Below, piece by piece: positions 15,707 to 25,656 of a stretch of 32,388 bases of DNA. Source of the DNA: Bacteroidia bacterium. GTDB lineage: Bacteria; Bacteroidota; Bacteroidia; CAILMK01; JBBDIG01. Position 1 is the stretch's first letter; each line of letters begins with the position of its first letter. Made by a program: the position numbers and the translations under genes. The DNA is taken from assembly GCA_040880525.1 (NCBI GenBank), contig JBBDIG010000027.1, forward strand, positions 1-32,388. Reading direction: 5' to 3'. The notes beneath the pieces are model-generated. The model saw only the letters and a list, made by a program, of their open reading frames with translations. It made no database searches and was not told where the DNA came from.

Positions 15707-18700
15707 CAATTCTTCTTTGCCTTTTGCTGTCATCCGCGGCAGGTGCAACTTCCGGAATAAAATTCAGGCACCTCACCATTGAACATGGGCTCTCTCAGAA
15801 CACGGTCCATTCCATAACGCAAGACCGCCAAGGCTTTATGTGGTTTGGCACACAGGATGGCCTTAATAGGTATGACGGCTACTCTTTCAAGCACTTCAGA
15901 CATGAGTTTGATGACAGCCTCAGCATCTCGGATAATTTTATTCTTTCGCTTTTTGAGGATTCCAAAGGCCAACTCTGGATAGGAACCGATGGCGGAGGCC
16001 TGAACCGCTATGACGAAAAGAAAGAAAGTTTCGTGAGGTATCTTCAACCTGGTGTACTTTCAGGACAGGAGCAGGCCATTAAGATCACCAATATCGTAGA
16101 GGATAACAACGGAAATTTATGGCTGGGGTCTCAGGGCAACCGTATCATCAAATTCAATCCTTCGACAGGTTCACATAAAGTTATCAGGCTTACCCCTGCA
16201 AAGCAGAAAGAGGCCATGGGAGTAGAGGAGCAGATCAAGCAAATACTCCCTGATAGCAAAGGAAATCTTTACATCACGAGCTATGGGAATGGTCTCTTTT
16301 ACTTTGATCCGTCTAAAGAAAAGATAATCCGGCACTGGGAAATTTCAGACGGCTTGCTGGACAACCGCGTGAACTATCTTTTTCTTGATGAAGTAAAAGG
16401 TGAGTTGTGGATCACGAATCGTAAAGGCCTTACGTTTTTTAATTTACGGGCACAGGAATTTAGCCGCTATCCTCTTTCCTCGTCCTATGGTGGCCATTTA
16501 GAACTTTTGCGCATTCTTCCGGATGGCAACAACGGCTTATGGCTCAGCACGGAGATTGGCGGCCTTTCACATATAAACCGCCTAACACATGAAATTACAT
16601 TAGCAGAAGCTGCCGTTAAAGAACCTGGCCTAAAAAAAAGCGTGGCCGTTATCAGCATGTTCCAGGATCGCTCAGGGTTGGTTTGGCTTGGCAGCAACGG
16701 AGAGGGACTCAAGACGTTTCGCCAAAACCGGTTGTTTGGATTTTATCCTTCGCTTCCTTATGCTTCACTCGTCAACAATGGAACCCGCAGTATCCGGTCT
16801 ATCCTTAAAGACCATGAAGGCATGTTGTGGATTGGCTCTTATCAGGGTTTGGACAAATACAATCCGAAAACAAGGGAAATTACACACTACGGCCAATATC
16901 CTTCTCAGCCTGGCACATTAAAAAATTTAAATATATACTGCCTATATGAAGATGACCAGAACCAGTTGTGGCTTGGGACAGAAGGAAGTGGCATGGCTAA
17001 GCTCGATAAGCGTTCAGACCGGTTCATATTTTATGATGTTGCGCACTACATGCAGGACAGCATTGGGAGTGGCTTTGTATTCGACATTACGCAGGACAAC
17101 AACGGAATATTCTGGATAGCCACAATGAACGGGTTGGAGGAATTTGATCCTGTGCAGGGCAAATTCAAACGACATCTGCAAGGCAATGAAAACCAAGATC
17201 AGCAGATGGTATGGCAGGTGGTCCCGGATTCTGAAGGCAGGCTATGGCTGGCAACTGATGGCGGCCTGCAGATATATAATCCCGCAACCGGTGAGAAATT
17301 ATCCTACAGCATAAAAAACGCATCTGAACTAGGATTGCGGGTTAACCGGATCAAAACAATATTTTTTGATGCTGAAGGAATACCCTGGCTGGGAACAGAT
17401 GGGAAGGGCTTGGTGAAGGTAACGCTTAACACCAACCATGAACCAACCGGGTTCAGGCATTACACCACGAAACAAGGGCTGCCAAATGATGTGGTATATG
17501 GCATCCTTGAATCGCAACAAGGGGATTTATGGCTAAGCACCAATCTGGGCATTGTTCGGTTCACACCAGAATCAGGGATAGTCGCCCACTTTGAAGAAGG
17601 AGACGGCCTGCAGGGAGATGAATTCAATTCGGGTGCTTATTTCCAGGCAGAGGATGGGCAAATGTTCTTTGGTGGAATTAATGGTCTTAATTCTTTTTAT
17701 CCGCATCAAATCACCCCTTCTTCTGTAGTAGCTCCTGTTGTCATCACAGCCGTTATTCAACTTAAAGGCAGCGAGAACAAAAGGCTCGAACCCAAAAACA
17801 AAAAAATTACGCTTCCTTACGGGGAGAGCGTTGTAATGGTGGAGTTTGCAGTAATGGATTTCGTGAGCCCCGAAAATAACAGCTATGCATATAAGCTGGA
17901 AGGATTAAATAAAGAATGGATATATCTGGGAAATCGCAGGAATACCATTTTTACTAACCTGGAACCCGGAGAATTTACCCTGCAACTGAAAGGCCGAGGC
18001 CATGACGGCCAATGGAGCGAAGAAATAGAATCGCTCACCATAACAGTAGTCCCACCATTTTGGATGACCGCATGGTTTAGAGTCCTGTGTATTTTACTTT
18101 TCCTGGCTTTGCTGGTATACCTCTTTTATTATAATACCAAAAGAATAAGACGTCAGAAGCTGAAACTGGAAAGAGAGGTAAACTACCGGACCCAGGAACT
18201 AAACCGGCAAACACGAGAATTGAAATCGGCAAAGGAAAATGCAGAAGAAGCAGTGCGTTTTAAATCTGAATTTCTTGCTACAATGAGCCATGAGATCAGA
18301 ACCCCGATGAATGGCGTGATCGGAATTCTCAATCTTTTGAAAACTACCGAACTGAATGAGGAGCAACGGGAATATCTGCATCTGATCCAAAGCAGTGGGG
18401 AAAATTTAATGAATATCATCAATGATATTCTTGATTTCTCAAAGGTGGAAAGTGGGAAAATGGAATTGGAAGAAGAGCCCTTTGATATGAAGCAGTCGGT
18501 GTGCAATACCATAACCTTGTTCAAGGAAATAGCTCATCAAAAAGGACTAAAGGTCAATTATGTATACGCTGAAGATGTACCGGAGGAATTGATAGGTGAT
18601 GGAATGCGGCTAAAGCAAATCCTGAATAATCTGATCAGCAATGCCATCAAATTTACTAAGGAAGGAGAGGTAAGCCTGGAAGTGAAAAAAGTTGAGGAAA

Positions 18701-19464
18701 ATGATCTTGCTCATACCAATCTTATTAAGCTTGAATTTAATATAAAAGACACGGGCATTGGAATTTCTGAAGAAGGCCAGCAAAAATTGTTTAAAGCATT
18801 CAGTCAGGCACACTCTTCCACATCAAGAAAATATGGTGGTTCCGGCCTGGGCCTGGTGATTTGCCAGCGGCTGATCAACCTGATGGGCGGCACTATATCC
18901 TGTAAGAGCGAAGAAGGCAAAGGTTCTGTCTTCTCATTTACAATTGTGGCCCGGGTCTCCCCCACTGCTGTAAAAAAGGTGGGAAACGCTACCGGATCCG
19001 TCAAAAATATTGCAGCCATCTTTGATGACAAGCTTGGGAAAAATTACCCGATTTCCATCCTGCTGGCTGAAGATGCCAAAATGAACCAACTGGTGATCTT
19101 GAAGCATCTCAGTAAGTTTGGGTATGAAGCTGATGTCGCCAACAATGGCAATGAAGTGCTGGAGATGTTGAGCGAATTCCGTTATGACCTGATCCTAATG
19201 GATGCACAGATGCCTGAGATGGATGGCGTTGAAGCCACCCGCAGAATTCAGCAGAAATACGGAGACGGGTCTCCGGTAATTATTGCCATGACGGCCAATG
19301 CAATTGAAGGCGACCGGGAGCGCTATCTTTCTCACGGCATGGATGATTACCTGAGCAAACCTTTTAAAGTAGGCGATTTCAAAGCTCTGTTGACGCGTTG
19401 GGGTAAAGTCCTGAATAAATCAGCAAAACCTTCAGAAGAGAAGCACCGGCTCAAAGCGAGTTAG
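15685..19464 (+). CDS. Hybrid sensor histidine kinase with two-propeller sensor
   Basis: A 1259-residue membrane sensor. Residues 1-21 are a signal peptide. The periplasmic part (about 25-690) has 14 propeller repeats of the LWIGTxxGLxxYD type, enough for two seven-bladed propellers, followed by a Y_Y_Y domain (about 700-785). A single membrane helix spans about 798-818, then a coiled linker. The kinase has HisKA with His869 in [10 protein letters not shown], an N-box [15 protein letters not shown] near 976, DTGIGI and GGSGLGL. A receiver domain ends the protein with phospho-acceptor Asp1173 in LMDAQMP, plus the conserved MTAN and SKPF. Unlike Bacteroides HTCS proteins it lacks a C-terminal AraC helix-turn-helix, so output must go to another protein. 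No partner regulator or polysaccharide locus adjoins. Its stop overlaps the convergent stop of the next gene. Confidence 0.93.
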   Translation: MPRLTTLTILLCLLLSSAAGATSGIKFRHLTIEHGLSQNTVHSITQDRQGFMWFGTQDGLNRYDGYSFKHFRHEFDDSLSISDNFILSLFEDSKGQLWIGTDGGGLNRYDEKKESFVRYLQPGVLSGQEQAIKITNIVEDNNGNLWLGSQGNRIIKFNPSTGSHKVIRLTPAKQKEAMGVEEQIKQILPDSKGNLYITSYGNGLFYFDPSKEKIIRHWEISDGLLDNRVNYLFLDEVKGELWITNRKGLTFFNLRAQEFSRYPLSSSYGGHLELLRILPDGNNGLWLSTEIGGLSHINRLTHEITLAEAAVKEPGLKKSVAVISMFQDRSGLVWLGSNGEGLKTFRQNRLFGFYPSLPYASLVNNGTRSIRSILKDHEGMLWIGSYQGLDKYNPKTREITHYGQYPSQPGTLKNLNIYCLYEDDQNQLWLGTEGSGMAKLDKRSDRFIFYDVAHYMQDSIGSGFVFDITQDNNGIFWIATMNGLEEFDPVQGKFKRHLQGNENQDQQMVWQVVPDSEGRLWLATDGGLQIYNPATGEKLSYSIKNASELGLRVNRIKTIFFDAEGIPWLGTDGKGLVKVTLNTNHEPTGFRHYTTKQGLPNDVVYGILESQQGDLWLSTNLGIVRFTPESGIVAHFEEGDGLQGDEFNSGAYFQAEDGQMFFGGINGLNSFYPHQITPSSVVAPVVITAVIQLKGSENKRLEPKNKKITLPYGESVVMVEFAVMDFVSPENNSYAYKLEGLNKEWIYLGNRRNTIFTNLEPGEFTLQLKGRGHDGQWSEEIESLTITVVPPFWMTAWFRVLCILLFLALLVYLFYYNTKRIRRQKLKLEREVNYRTQELNRQTRELKSAKENAEEAVRFKSEFLATMSHEIRTPMNGVIGILNLLKTTELNEEQREYLHLIQSSGENLMNIINDILDFSKVESGKMELEEEPFDMKQSVCNTITLFKEIAHQKGLKVNYVYAEDVPEELIGDGMRLKQILNNLISNAIKFTKEGEVSLEVKKVEENDLAHTNLIKLEFNIKDTGIGISEEGQQKLFKAFSQAHSSTSRKYGGSGLGLVICQRLINLMGGTISCKSEEGKGSVFSFTIVARVSPTAVKKVGNATGSVKNIAAIFDDKLGKNYPISILLAEDAKMNQLVILKHLSKFGYEADVANNGNEVLEMLSEFRYDLILMDAQMPEMDGVEATRRIQQKYGDGSPVIIAMTANAIEGDRERYLSHGMDDYLSKPFKVGDFKALLTRWGKVLNKSAKPSEEKHRLKAS

Positions 19465-20195
19465 CGGCCTGACTTCTTGTAGATGATCGGCTGGTTGTTG
19501 ATAACCTGAACCTGTTCCGATCCTTTCCAAACCAGGTAGGCGGTTTCAAATATCTTCCCGCTTTCATCGCGCAATTCCGGGGTGTCGCCCAGTGTATTGA
19601 AAAAAAGCACACCTCCGGCATTCAGGAGTTTCTCTAATTTCCTCAATACCCCACGTTGCTGTAACGGCTCGGGGATCTTTTCCTCCAGGAATACATCCAC
19701 TACGATCAGGTCAAACGTCAGGTTCGTGCTTCGAATGTAATGTACCACATCATCGGTTATCACCTCAGTGCCGCCAAGTTTCTTCAATCCGAAATACTTT
19801 TCAGCCAGGTCTTTCATCACCGGATCGGCATCTACACCGGTTATGGATATTGAAGGATCTTTTTCCTTGAGAATAGTGGCCACATTGCCCACGCCAAATC
19901 CCAGGATCAGGGCAGTTTTTGTGTTTTCGTGTGGAATGCCCGTTTTTTGAAATGCCAGACGAAAGAATGCGTCCAGTCCTTCAAAGGCATAATTAACGCG
20001 CTCGCCATCCAGAATGAACTTTCCCTGAGACAACTTAACCACGAGTACCGGATGCCATTCAGACCGGACATATTCCACCGGCACTTCTTTAAAGTAGCTA
20101 AGCCAGCGCTTTACGAACAATGGCAAATACACCAATGACAAATCGTTTTTGGAAAATAAACTACCGGAAAATGACTTTCCTGACAGAAACGGCAC
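19461..20195 (-). CDS. Spermidine-synthase-like methyltransferase fold protein
   Basis: A protein of up to 244 residues with a Rossmann fold of the spermidine synthase type. The nucleotide loop is [15 protein letters not shown] (near residue 94), followed by the acidic strand end VDAD and by DLIVVDVF near 160. The Asp pair typical of true aminopropyltransferases is not clear, so the activity may be methylation or another reaction. The 20195 start is a GTG located 35 nt inside the upstream T9SS gene, and the first residues are simply that gene read in another frame; TTG at 20141 or GTG at 20132 would begin just after its stop and fit the family better. It is the last gene of the leftward envelope cluster. 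The TAA overlaps the sensor kinase TAG within TTAG. Confidence 0.75.
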   Translation of the reverse strand: MPFLSGKSFSGSLFSKNDLSLVYLPLFVKRWLSYFKEVPVEYVRSEWHPVLVVKLSQGKFILDGERVNYAFEGLDAFFRLAFQKTGIPHENTKTALILGFGVGNVATILKEKDPSISITGVDADPVMKDLAEKYFGLKKLGGTEVITDDVVHYIRSTNLTFDLIVVDVFLEEKIPEPLQQRGVLRKLEKLLNAGGVLFFNTLGDTPELRDESGKIFETAYLVWKGSEQVQVINNQPIIYKKSGR

Positions 20196-22104
20196 CGGTA
20201 GCCTGTGAAGTAGCCTTTATAAGATAAAGTCCTTCCGGATAGGAAGAAACGGAGAAAGAAGAGAAACCAGGCGAAACCTCCGATTGCAACACCCTTCCCT
20301 GAACATCCAACAACTCGAGCCGGTATTTTCCTCCGGCTGCAATTCTCACATGTAGCCGGTCAGTTGCCGGATTTGGATATACTTCCACCTCGTACCCAGG
20401 CTCTGTAGGAGTTGTAACGTCCACAAGAGCTGAATCTCCAAAAACCGGCCTGATCATCGGAGCACCATAAGTCACAGAAGGTTTCCAGGTATCCAATACA
20501 TTGAAAAAGAGATTGGAATTAATGGTTCTGTCCCGGAAAAATCGCTGATAATTCAAATCCATCCCAATGTTTATAAAGAACTCCTCACCATGGTTTAATC
20601 CTACGTAAAAGGTACCGTTAACAGGAACCGGTTCATTCAGAACATACAGATGAAATCCGTTCCTCCATCCGGTATAACGGATATTAACATTCTCCTGCCT
20701 GTACAACTCCACATCACTGTTGGCCGGTTGGTTCACGGGCGAGATATGTTCATATACCACAAGGTCAATAAACCGGTTCGCCAAAGTGGTATCTGCTTTA
20801 TTAAAATGTATAGAAATTCCACGCAACGTCTCAGGTTCATTAAGCCGAAACCGGAGCGCTATTTTCCCGCTTGAATTGGCTAATCCATAACCGGCTTCGG
20901 GGGTTCCATCGTCATACGCCAGGTAATTGTAAAACCGCTGGAGGCGAAACGCGGTATCATTTCTCATCACAAAATCCGGAACTGTCTGGGCATGGCTTTT
21001 CACCATCACCTCCACGAGATCACCTGCGGGAGGATTTGCAAAGGTGAAGGGATTCACATGCACCCGCTTTACGTTTCCCGGATTAATGGTATCCGCAAGA
21101 ATACTCAGCCTGTCCAGCAGCACAGTGCCGGTCTGATGATCAGTTAGCGAATATCCGCGATTAAAGGTCCGGGCTACATCCGCCAGGTTGCTTACCTCCA
21201 TTGGAAGCGAATCAATTAACTCCGCATCAGGATTAGACGCAAATTGCTTCCAGGGCATTGAATAATAGGTTTTTAAAATACTATGTACCGGGTAAACGGA
21301 TGAGAGATCTTGAGCCGGTTCATTCTCCGTCCGGTTCTCGTTGAGTTCTACATAGTCCACATGCCAGATATCATAAGATCCGGAGCGTCTTCCGTTATGG
21401 TTTACGCGGCTGCCGTAGCTTATAAATCGAAACTGGAAGGCATTATGAAACCAATTAGTATCTGCCAAATCTGTAAGTTCAATAAATACCTGCTGAAATT
21501 CCTCGGTTCGCCCCGGGCCTGCGGCTGCAAATACCTGAATCCAGTCTGTGCTGTTATACACGCCTCCCGCAAGGAAAGAGTCCGGCTTAAATTCCACCTT
21601 CAGCGAATCGAGCGTAAACGTGTTTGAAGCGCTGCCATCCGGAGGATCGCCAATACCACCCGGCTGATAAAAAAAGCTGAACCAGATATCATCACCGCCT
21701 CCCCTTCCGCTAAGATTGATTGGCGCAGAAGTGAGCGTATCCAGAGCGCCTGCGGCTGTATTGCCACCGCTGTAAATAATTCCGCGGCCATCGTAACCAT
21801 CAAAGGTGGCCACGCCAAGCGAAGGTGGTTCTACGGCCAGATGATCATTAAACAACACATAATCATCCATCCAAAGGGAATCAAAATGATAATGGGGATA
21901 ATTTGAAAAATCATCGAAGAATGGCAATTCAATGGTATCGGTGCTTTGCTTCAGCACGGGTTTCGGGCCACTGTTGGCGTATTTCCAATAAAGAATCTCC
22001 TGATATTCGAGCGGCCTCACCTCTTCCTGGCCTTTCAGGGAAATGGGTAGAAGGAAAATTAGGATGCCGGCCATAAAAATAAAGGGACGATATAAGCTAT
22101 TCAT
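20161..22104 (-). CDS. Large secreted protein with T9SS sorting domain
   Basis: A 647-residue exported protein. The start I choose, ATG at 22104, gives a signal peptide with hydrophobic core FIFMAGILIFLLP and a likely cleavage before QEEVRPLEY; the longer frame from 22182 overlaps the upstream PASTA gene and adds an unlikely basic stretch. The body (about residues 45-565) has an extracellular, Asn/Gly/aromatic-rich sequence with FFDDFSNYP near the N-terminus, a segment resembling secreted peptidase or jelly-roll proteins, but I name no domain. The last ~75 residues are a type A T9SS tail (YPNPATDRLHV, LLDVQGRVL, YPEGLYLIKA, basic end). It lies 28 nt after the PASTA gene in the same orientation and probably shares its transcript. 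Confidence 0.85.
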   Translation of the reverse strand: MNSLYRPFIFMAGILIFLLPISLKGQEEVRPLEYQEILYWKYANSGPKPVLKQSTDTIELPFFDDFSNYPHYHFDSLWMDDYVLFNDHLAVEPPSLGVATFDGYDGRGIIYSGGNTAAGALDTLTSAPINLSGRGGGDDIWFSFFYQPGGIGDPPDGSASNTFTLDSLKVEFKPDSFLAGGVYNSTDWIQVFAAAGPGRTEEFQQVFIELTDLADTNWFHNAFQFRFISYGSRVNHNGRRSGSYDIWHVDYVELNENRTENEPAQDLSSVYPVHSILKTYYSMPWKQFASNPDAELIDSLPMEVSNLADVARTFNRGYSLTDHQTGTVLLDRLSILADTINPGNVKRVHVNPFTFANPPAGDLVEVMVKSHAQTVPDFVMRNDTAFRLQRFYNYLAYDDGTPEAGYGLANSSGKIALRFRLNEPETLRGISIHFNKADTTLANRFIDLVVYEHISPVNQPANSDVELYRQENVNIRYTGWRNGFHLYVLNEPVPVNGTFYVGLNHGEEFFINIGMDLNYQRFFRDRTINSNLFFNVLDTWKPSVTYGAPMIRPVFGDSALVDVTTPTEPGYEVEVYPNPATDRLHVRIAAGGKYRLELLDVQGRVLQSEVSPGFSSFSVSSYPEGLYLIKATSQATGAVSVRKVIFR

Positions 22105-22132
22105 AGGACTGAGAAACGGTATTAAAAATAAA

Positions 22133-22945
22133 TTATTCTTCACCTGGATTTTCATCTTCCGGCATTCCATTTTGAAGTTCATAAACTTCAGGATCCATGA
22201 TCCAAATATCTATAACATCGCCAAGAGCAATTTTTCCAGAACCGGGTTGCGGCCGCTGACGATAAACAATTGCATCGGCAGTGTCAGTAACGCTGCCCAT
22301 CACAATTGGGTTTCCGATGTTTATTCCGGCACCTTTCAGCAGGAATACGGCTTCCTGATACCTCAACCCGGAAAGATTGGGTACAGTGATCTCGCTGTCT
22401 TTTAATCCATCGCCTACCACCAGATCAATCACAGAACCCTCCGCCACGCTGTCATTCTTCGTAATATCCCGGCCTTTATATTTCATACCCAAAACCAGAT
22501 TAGGCGCCCAATGCGGCACATATTCCAGTTCGCCTATCTTTAATTTTTTATTACGCAAAAGATCGCGGGCGTGCGTAACAGAAGAATTGTCAAGATTAGG
22601 AAGCCGGACTTTTGCCGGCTGCCCGGAATTCATCGTCAGGTAGATGGTTCGGTTTCGCTTCACTTTGCTGCCGGGCACCGGATTTTGTTCGATGACCGTA
22701 TTCAAAGGCAAGTCGGAAATATAAACGGTATCGAAAACCTTAAAATTCAGGCTCTTTGCCTCAATTGTTTCTTGTACTGCTTCGATGGATTTTCCGGTTA
22801 AATCCGGAACGGTAAGCGATTCACCATGATTGGTGTAGCTATCAAGAAACTGGAAAAAGAGGAACACGAGAAGTGACAAAAGGCCGATGGCAATCAGAAC
22901 ATTAATCCAGAATGCACGGCTGATCAGGAATTTGAAGAAGCTCAA
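22133..22945 (-). CDS. Membrane-anchored triple PASTA domain protein
   Basis: A 270-residue protein with a short cytoplasmic N-terminus, one membrane helix at about residues 11-33, and a periplasmic part of three PASTA domains starting near VPDLTGKS (residue 46), LPNLDNSS (115) and VPNLSGLR (190), each ending in the usual D/G-xVIDxxV or similar strand. PASTA domains bind peptidoglycan stem peptides or beta-lactams in other bacteria, usually as part of a Ser/Thr kinase or PBP, but here no kinase or transpeptidase domain is attached. The start is TTG at 22945, overlapping the stop of the ligase gene as TTGA, so translation is probably coupled. Its position next to a D-Ala-D-Ala ligase supports a role at the cell wall. 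Confidence 0.88.
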   Translation of the reverse strand: MSFFKFLISRAFWINVLIAIGLLSLLVFLFFQFLDSYTNHGESLTVPDLTGKSIEAVQETIEAKSLNFKVFDTVYISDLPLNTVIEQNPVPGSKVKRNRTIYLTMNSGQPAKVRLPNLDNSSVTHARDLLRNKKLKIGELEYVPHWAPNLVLGMKYKGRDITKNDSVAEGSVIDLVVGDGLKDSEITVPNLSGLRYQEAVFLLKGAGINIGNPIVMGSVTDTADAIVYRQRPQPGSGKIALGDVIDIWIMDPEVYELQNGMPEDENPGEE

Positions 22946-25656
22946 TGGGCGGTAGCTTTTAAAATGCCGAAATTTATAATTTTATCTAAAAACTCCTGGG
23001 GCTTATAACCATTAATAGCCGCCTGGTGAAATATGCACGTGGCAGGAGTAAGGCCGGGAAGCGAATTCGCCTCAATAAATACCACCTCCGTTCCTTCATC
23101 CTCATAAATGCGAACAAAAGCATCAATGCGGCAGTAGCCTTCAATTCCCAATTCTCCTGCCGCTTTTTCCAGTTGTTCCCGCACTTTGGAAGAAATCCGC
23201 TGATTCTTTTCCTTGTCGCGGTGAAAGCGGGCAGGCGTGATGTTCTGGCCCTCACCAGCAAGAAATTTTTCCTCGAGCGAAAGAATGCCTGCTCCCGCCA
23301 GCGCTTCAGAAGGTTCGAATACCTCAAACTGGCTTTCGCTTCCGATGGCTGGTTTTATCAGCATTCCTCCTGTTATTTCCAGGAATTGCTGCGCTCCGTT
23401 CCGGCTGATCAACTCCTCCACTATGAAATAGGTCTTTTGCGGAAATTCCTCGTTCAGCTTTAGGTGTAGCTGGCGGGCAGCTTTTTCCGGCAGAAGTTCG
23501 TCTTTCCGGAAAATGATCTCTGCGAAAAGCTTTAATTCATCTGGCGAGTCAATCTTCTTGACGGCTGAACTGCAGCCATCATCAGAAGGCTTTGCTATGA
23601 GCGGAAATGCTATCTGCTCCTCAATTTGCCCGAGCACCGATGCCGTATCGTCCTCCCAGCGTTTTTTATCAATAAAAATACTTTTAGGAACCTTGAATCC
23701 TTTTTCCTTCAGAATTTGATTAGTTCTGAATTTATCAATCGTGATCTGCGAAGACTCGAATCCGGAGCCGTTGTATGGGATCCGAAGTTCTTCCAGCTTT
23801 TGCTGCAGCGTTCCGTCTTCGCCTGGGCGGCCGTGCAATGCGATAAAAGCGAAATCAATATGCTTATTCAATTGTTCCAGCGGTATTTCCACAGGACTGA
23901 ATTCATATCCCGCTGAAGCATATTTTGCAGTAATATCCTCTGCTTCCCCAATAATTTTTTTAATGATAAGCGGGATAGAAAAGTGTTTAATTTTATGACG
24001 AATGTCGTCTGCGTTATCTTTCAGCAGCAGGTTAAGTGGAAGGATGTGAAATCGCATATCATCAGCCGAACCGGATAGAAACAGGGGTACAGGATCATAC
24101 ATTCCGAAGGATGCCAGCTTTTCAAAAACATTGCGGCCACTCTCCACGCTAATGTGCCGCTCCGTACTATAGCCGCCCAATATTACGCCTACCCGGGTTT
24201 TTTCCTGCACTTCCTTCCTTGTTCCGGCAATGGCTGTATCCAGCTTTTGCAGCAGGCTTTTAAGCGCAAGGGAGGAGAAGCTGAAACGCATTCTTTCCGC
24301 CACCGAAGTGCGGACAATATAGGTGAGAAACTGCGATGGACTCAACCCTATCTCAGCGGCCTGGTGAAAGAAAAATGAAGAAGGCAACATTCCTGAGGTC
24401 GTATTCGGATCATTGAGGTAAATGGTGCCATCATCGCCCAAAATGCCATCCAGCCTGGCGTAGACATTAAAATGAAAGTAGTCAAACAGCTCTTCACACT
24501 TTTGCCTGATCTCTTCAATCTTCTCATCCGGCAGTTCGATAGGTGTAATCTTGTTGCTGATGCCGGGCAGATATTTCGCGCGGTAGTCAAAGAGGTGGCC
24601 CTTCTTGCGGATTTCGGTTGGCGGCAGGGCCACCGGCCTCCCCTGCTCGTTTTGCACTACAATGCACGAAAACTCCTTTCCCTTTATAAATCGTTCAATT
24701 AATACGTGTGGCTCCGTTTGCAGGCTTTCGATAAATGCCTTTCCTTCTCCGGGGAGTTTATCCAGGAGAGTCAACAGTTCTTCCGGATGGTTGGCAATCC
24801 CAGGTTTTGAAACCGGAGAATTGCTTTCAATATCTGATACCTGCCATGTCACTTCCACCGGCAGGCCAATGCCTTCCTGAAAATCCGTCAGGCTTTTTAC
24901 AAGCTTTATTTTTTGTGCTTCGGTGAATTTATTCCATTGATCTAAATCAACGCTTTCTGTAAAAAAACAGCGGTATACAGCTTTTGTAAATTGCGCCTCA
25001 TTCGCTTCATCCAAAATCTGCACGCCTATGGAGGATCCCTGAGAAGATGCCTTTATCACAAGAGGAAACCCGAATCTTGCTATCGCTTCTTCATAAAATG
25101 GGTAATGATCTTCTGCATCAAGCCACTTCTGCCGGGGGATAACCAAATATTCAGGCGTAGCAAAATCTGAATTCTTCAAGAGACGCTTCTGCACCACTTT
25201 ATCAATACCGATGGCAGAAGAAAGAATTCCGGAACCGGTATAGGGAATATGATAAAAATCGAGGATGCCCTGGATAGTGCCGTCCTCACCGTATGGGCCA
25301 TGAAGTGTCAGGAACGCAAAATCCATTAAGCCGGCCAATTCTTCGGGTGATATTTTGCGGCCAATACTGGCGATCATCTCGTCCTGTTGCTTTTCGGTTA
25401 GCGGCTGGAGGCTTTCTATATATACATTGAATTCAGATGACGAACCAGGCAGGAAAGAGGTGGGCGGATAAAAATCGCGGATGCTTCCTTTATATAAATA
25501 TTGCCATTCCAGCAAAATGAAATTGCCCAGACTGTCAATAAACACCGGCACCGGCTCGAACAGGTTTTTTTCAATAATATCATACACCGTCCGGCCGCCC
25601 GCAAAGGATATTTCCCGCTCCCGGGATTTACCGCCAAGTAAAATTCCGATCCTCAT
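22942..25656 (-). CDS. Tandem fusion of two D-Ala-D-Ala ligase (ATP-grasp) units
   Basis: A 904-residue cytoplasmic protein, about three times normal Ddl length, built of two complete ligase units. Unit 1 (about 1-470): GGKSREREIS with catalytic Glu13, LHGPYGEDGTIQG, IPYTGSG, a KASSQGSSIG loop, omega-loop AKYL with Lys361-Tyr362, Arg401/Asp403, and metal segment LNDPNTTSG with Asp416 in place of the usual Glu and Asn418. Unit 2 (about 485-904): GGYSTERHIS with Glu499, ALHGRPGEDGTLQ, IPYNGSG, KPSDDGCSS, EEKFL with Lys797-Phe798, Arg843/Asp845, and IEANSLPG with Glu862 and Asn864. Each unit has an insert in its central ATP-grasp region, larger in unit 1 (about 80 residues). Ddl makes the D-Ala-D-Ala end of the peptidoglycan stem. 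Both units keep most catalytic residues, so both may act, with possibly different second substrates. The ATG at 25656 fits unit 1. Confidence 0.92.
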   Translation of the reverse strand: MRIGILLGGKSREREISFAGGRTVYDIIEKNLFEPVPVFIDSLGNFILLEWQYLYKGSIRDFYPPTSFLPGSSSEFNVYIESLQPLTEKQQDEMIASIGRKISPEELAGLMDFAFLTLHGPYGEDGTIQGILDFYHIPYTGSGILSSAIGIDKVVQKRLLKNSDFATPEYLVIPRQKWLDAEDHYPFYEEAIARFGFPLVIKASSQGSSIGVQILDEANEAQFTKAVYRCFFTESVDLDQWNKFTEAQKIKLVKSLTDFQEGIGLPVEVTWQVSDIESNSPVSKPGIANHPEELLTLLDKLPGEGKAFIESLQTEPHVLIERFIKGKEFSCIVVQNEQGRPVALPPTEIRKKGHLFDYRAKYLPGISNKITPIELPDEKIEEIRQKCEELFDYFHFNVYARLDGILGDDGTIYLNDPNTTSGMLPSSFFFHQAAEIGLSPSQFLTYIVRTSVAERMRFSFSSLALKSLLQKLDTAIAGTRKEVQEKTRVGVILGGYSTERHISVESGRNVFEKLASFGMYDPVPLFLSGSADDMRFHILPLNLLLKDNADDIRHKIKHFSIPLIIKKIIGEAEDITAKYASAGYEFSPVEIPLEQLNKHIDFAFIALHGRPGEDGTLQQKLEELRIPYNGSGFESSQITIDKFRTNQILKEKGFKVPKSIFIDKKRWEDDTASVLGQIEEQIAFPLIAKPSDDGCSSAVKKIDSPDELKLFAEIIFRKDELLPEKAARQLHLKLNEEFPQKTYFIVEELISRNGAQQFLEITGGMLIKPAIGSESQFEVFEPSEALAGAGILSLEEKFLAGEGQNITPARFHRDKEKNQRISSKVREQLEKAAGELGIEGYCRIDAFVRIYEDEGTEVVFIEANSLPGLTPATCIFHQAAINGYKPQEFLDKIINFGILKATAH

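Noticed and set aside
22105-22182. Longer start of the T9SS cargo gene
   Set aside because: It would overlap the PASTA gene by 50 nt and put a basic polar stretch before the signal peptide; ATG 22104 gives a normal signal peptide 28 nt after the PASTA stop.
22986-24590. Several frames of 60-145 codons within the ligase gene
   Set aside because: They lie in other frames of a gene with two complete sets of ligase motifs and have no features of their own.
22942-25656. Tandem ligase as an assembly duplication
   Set aside because: The two halves are clearly divergent in sequence and differ in insert lengths and key residues, so a recent duplicated assembly error is excluded.
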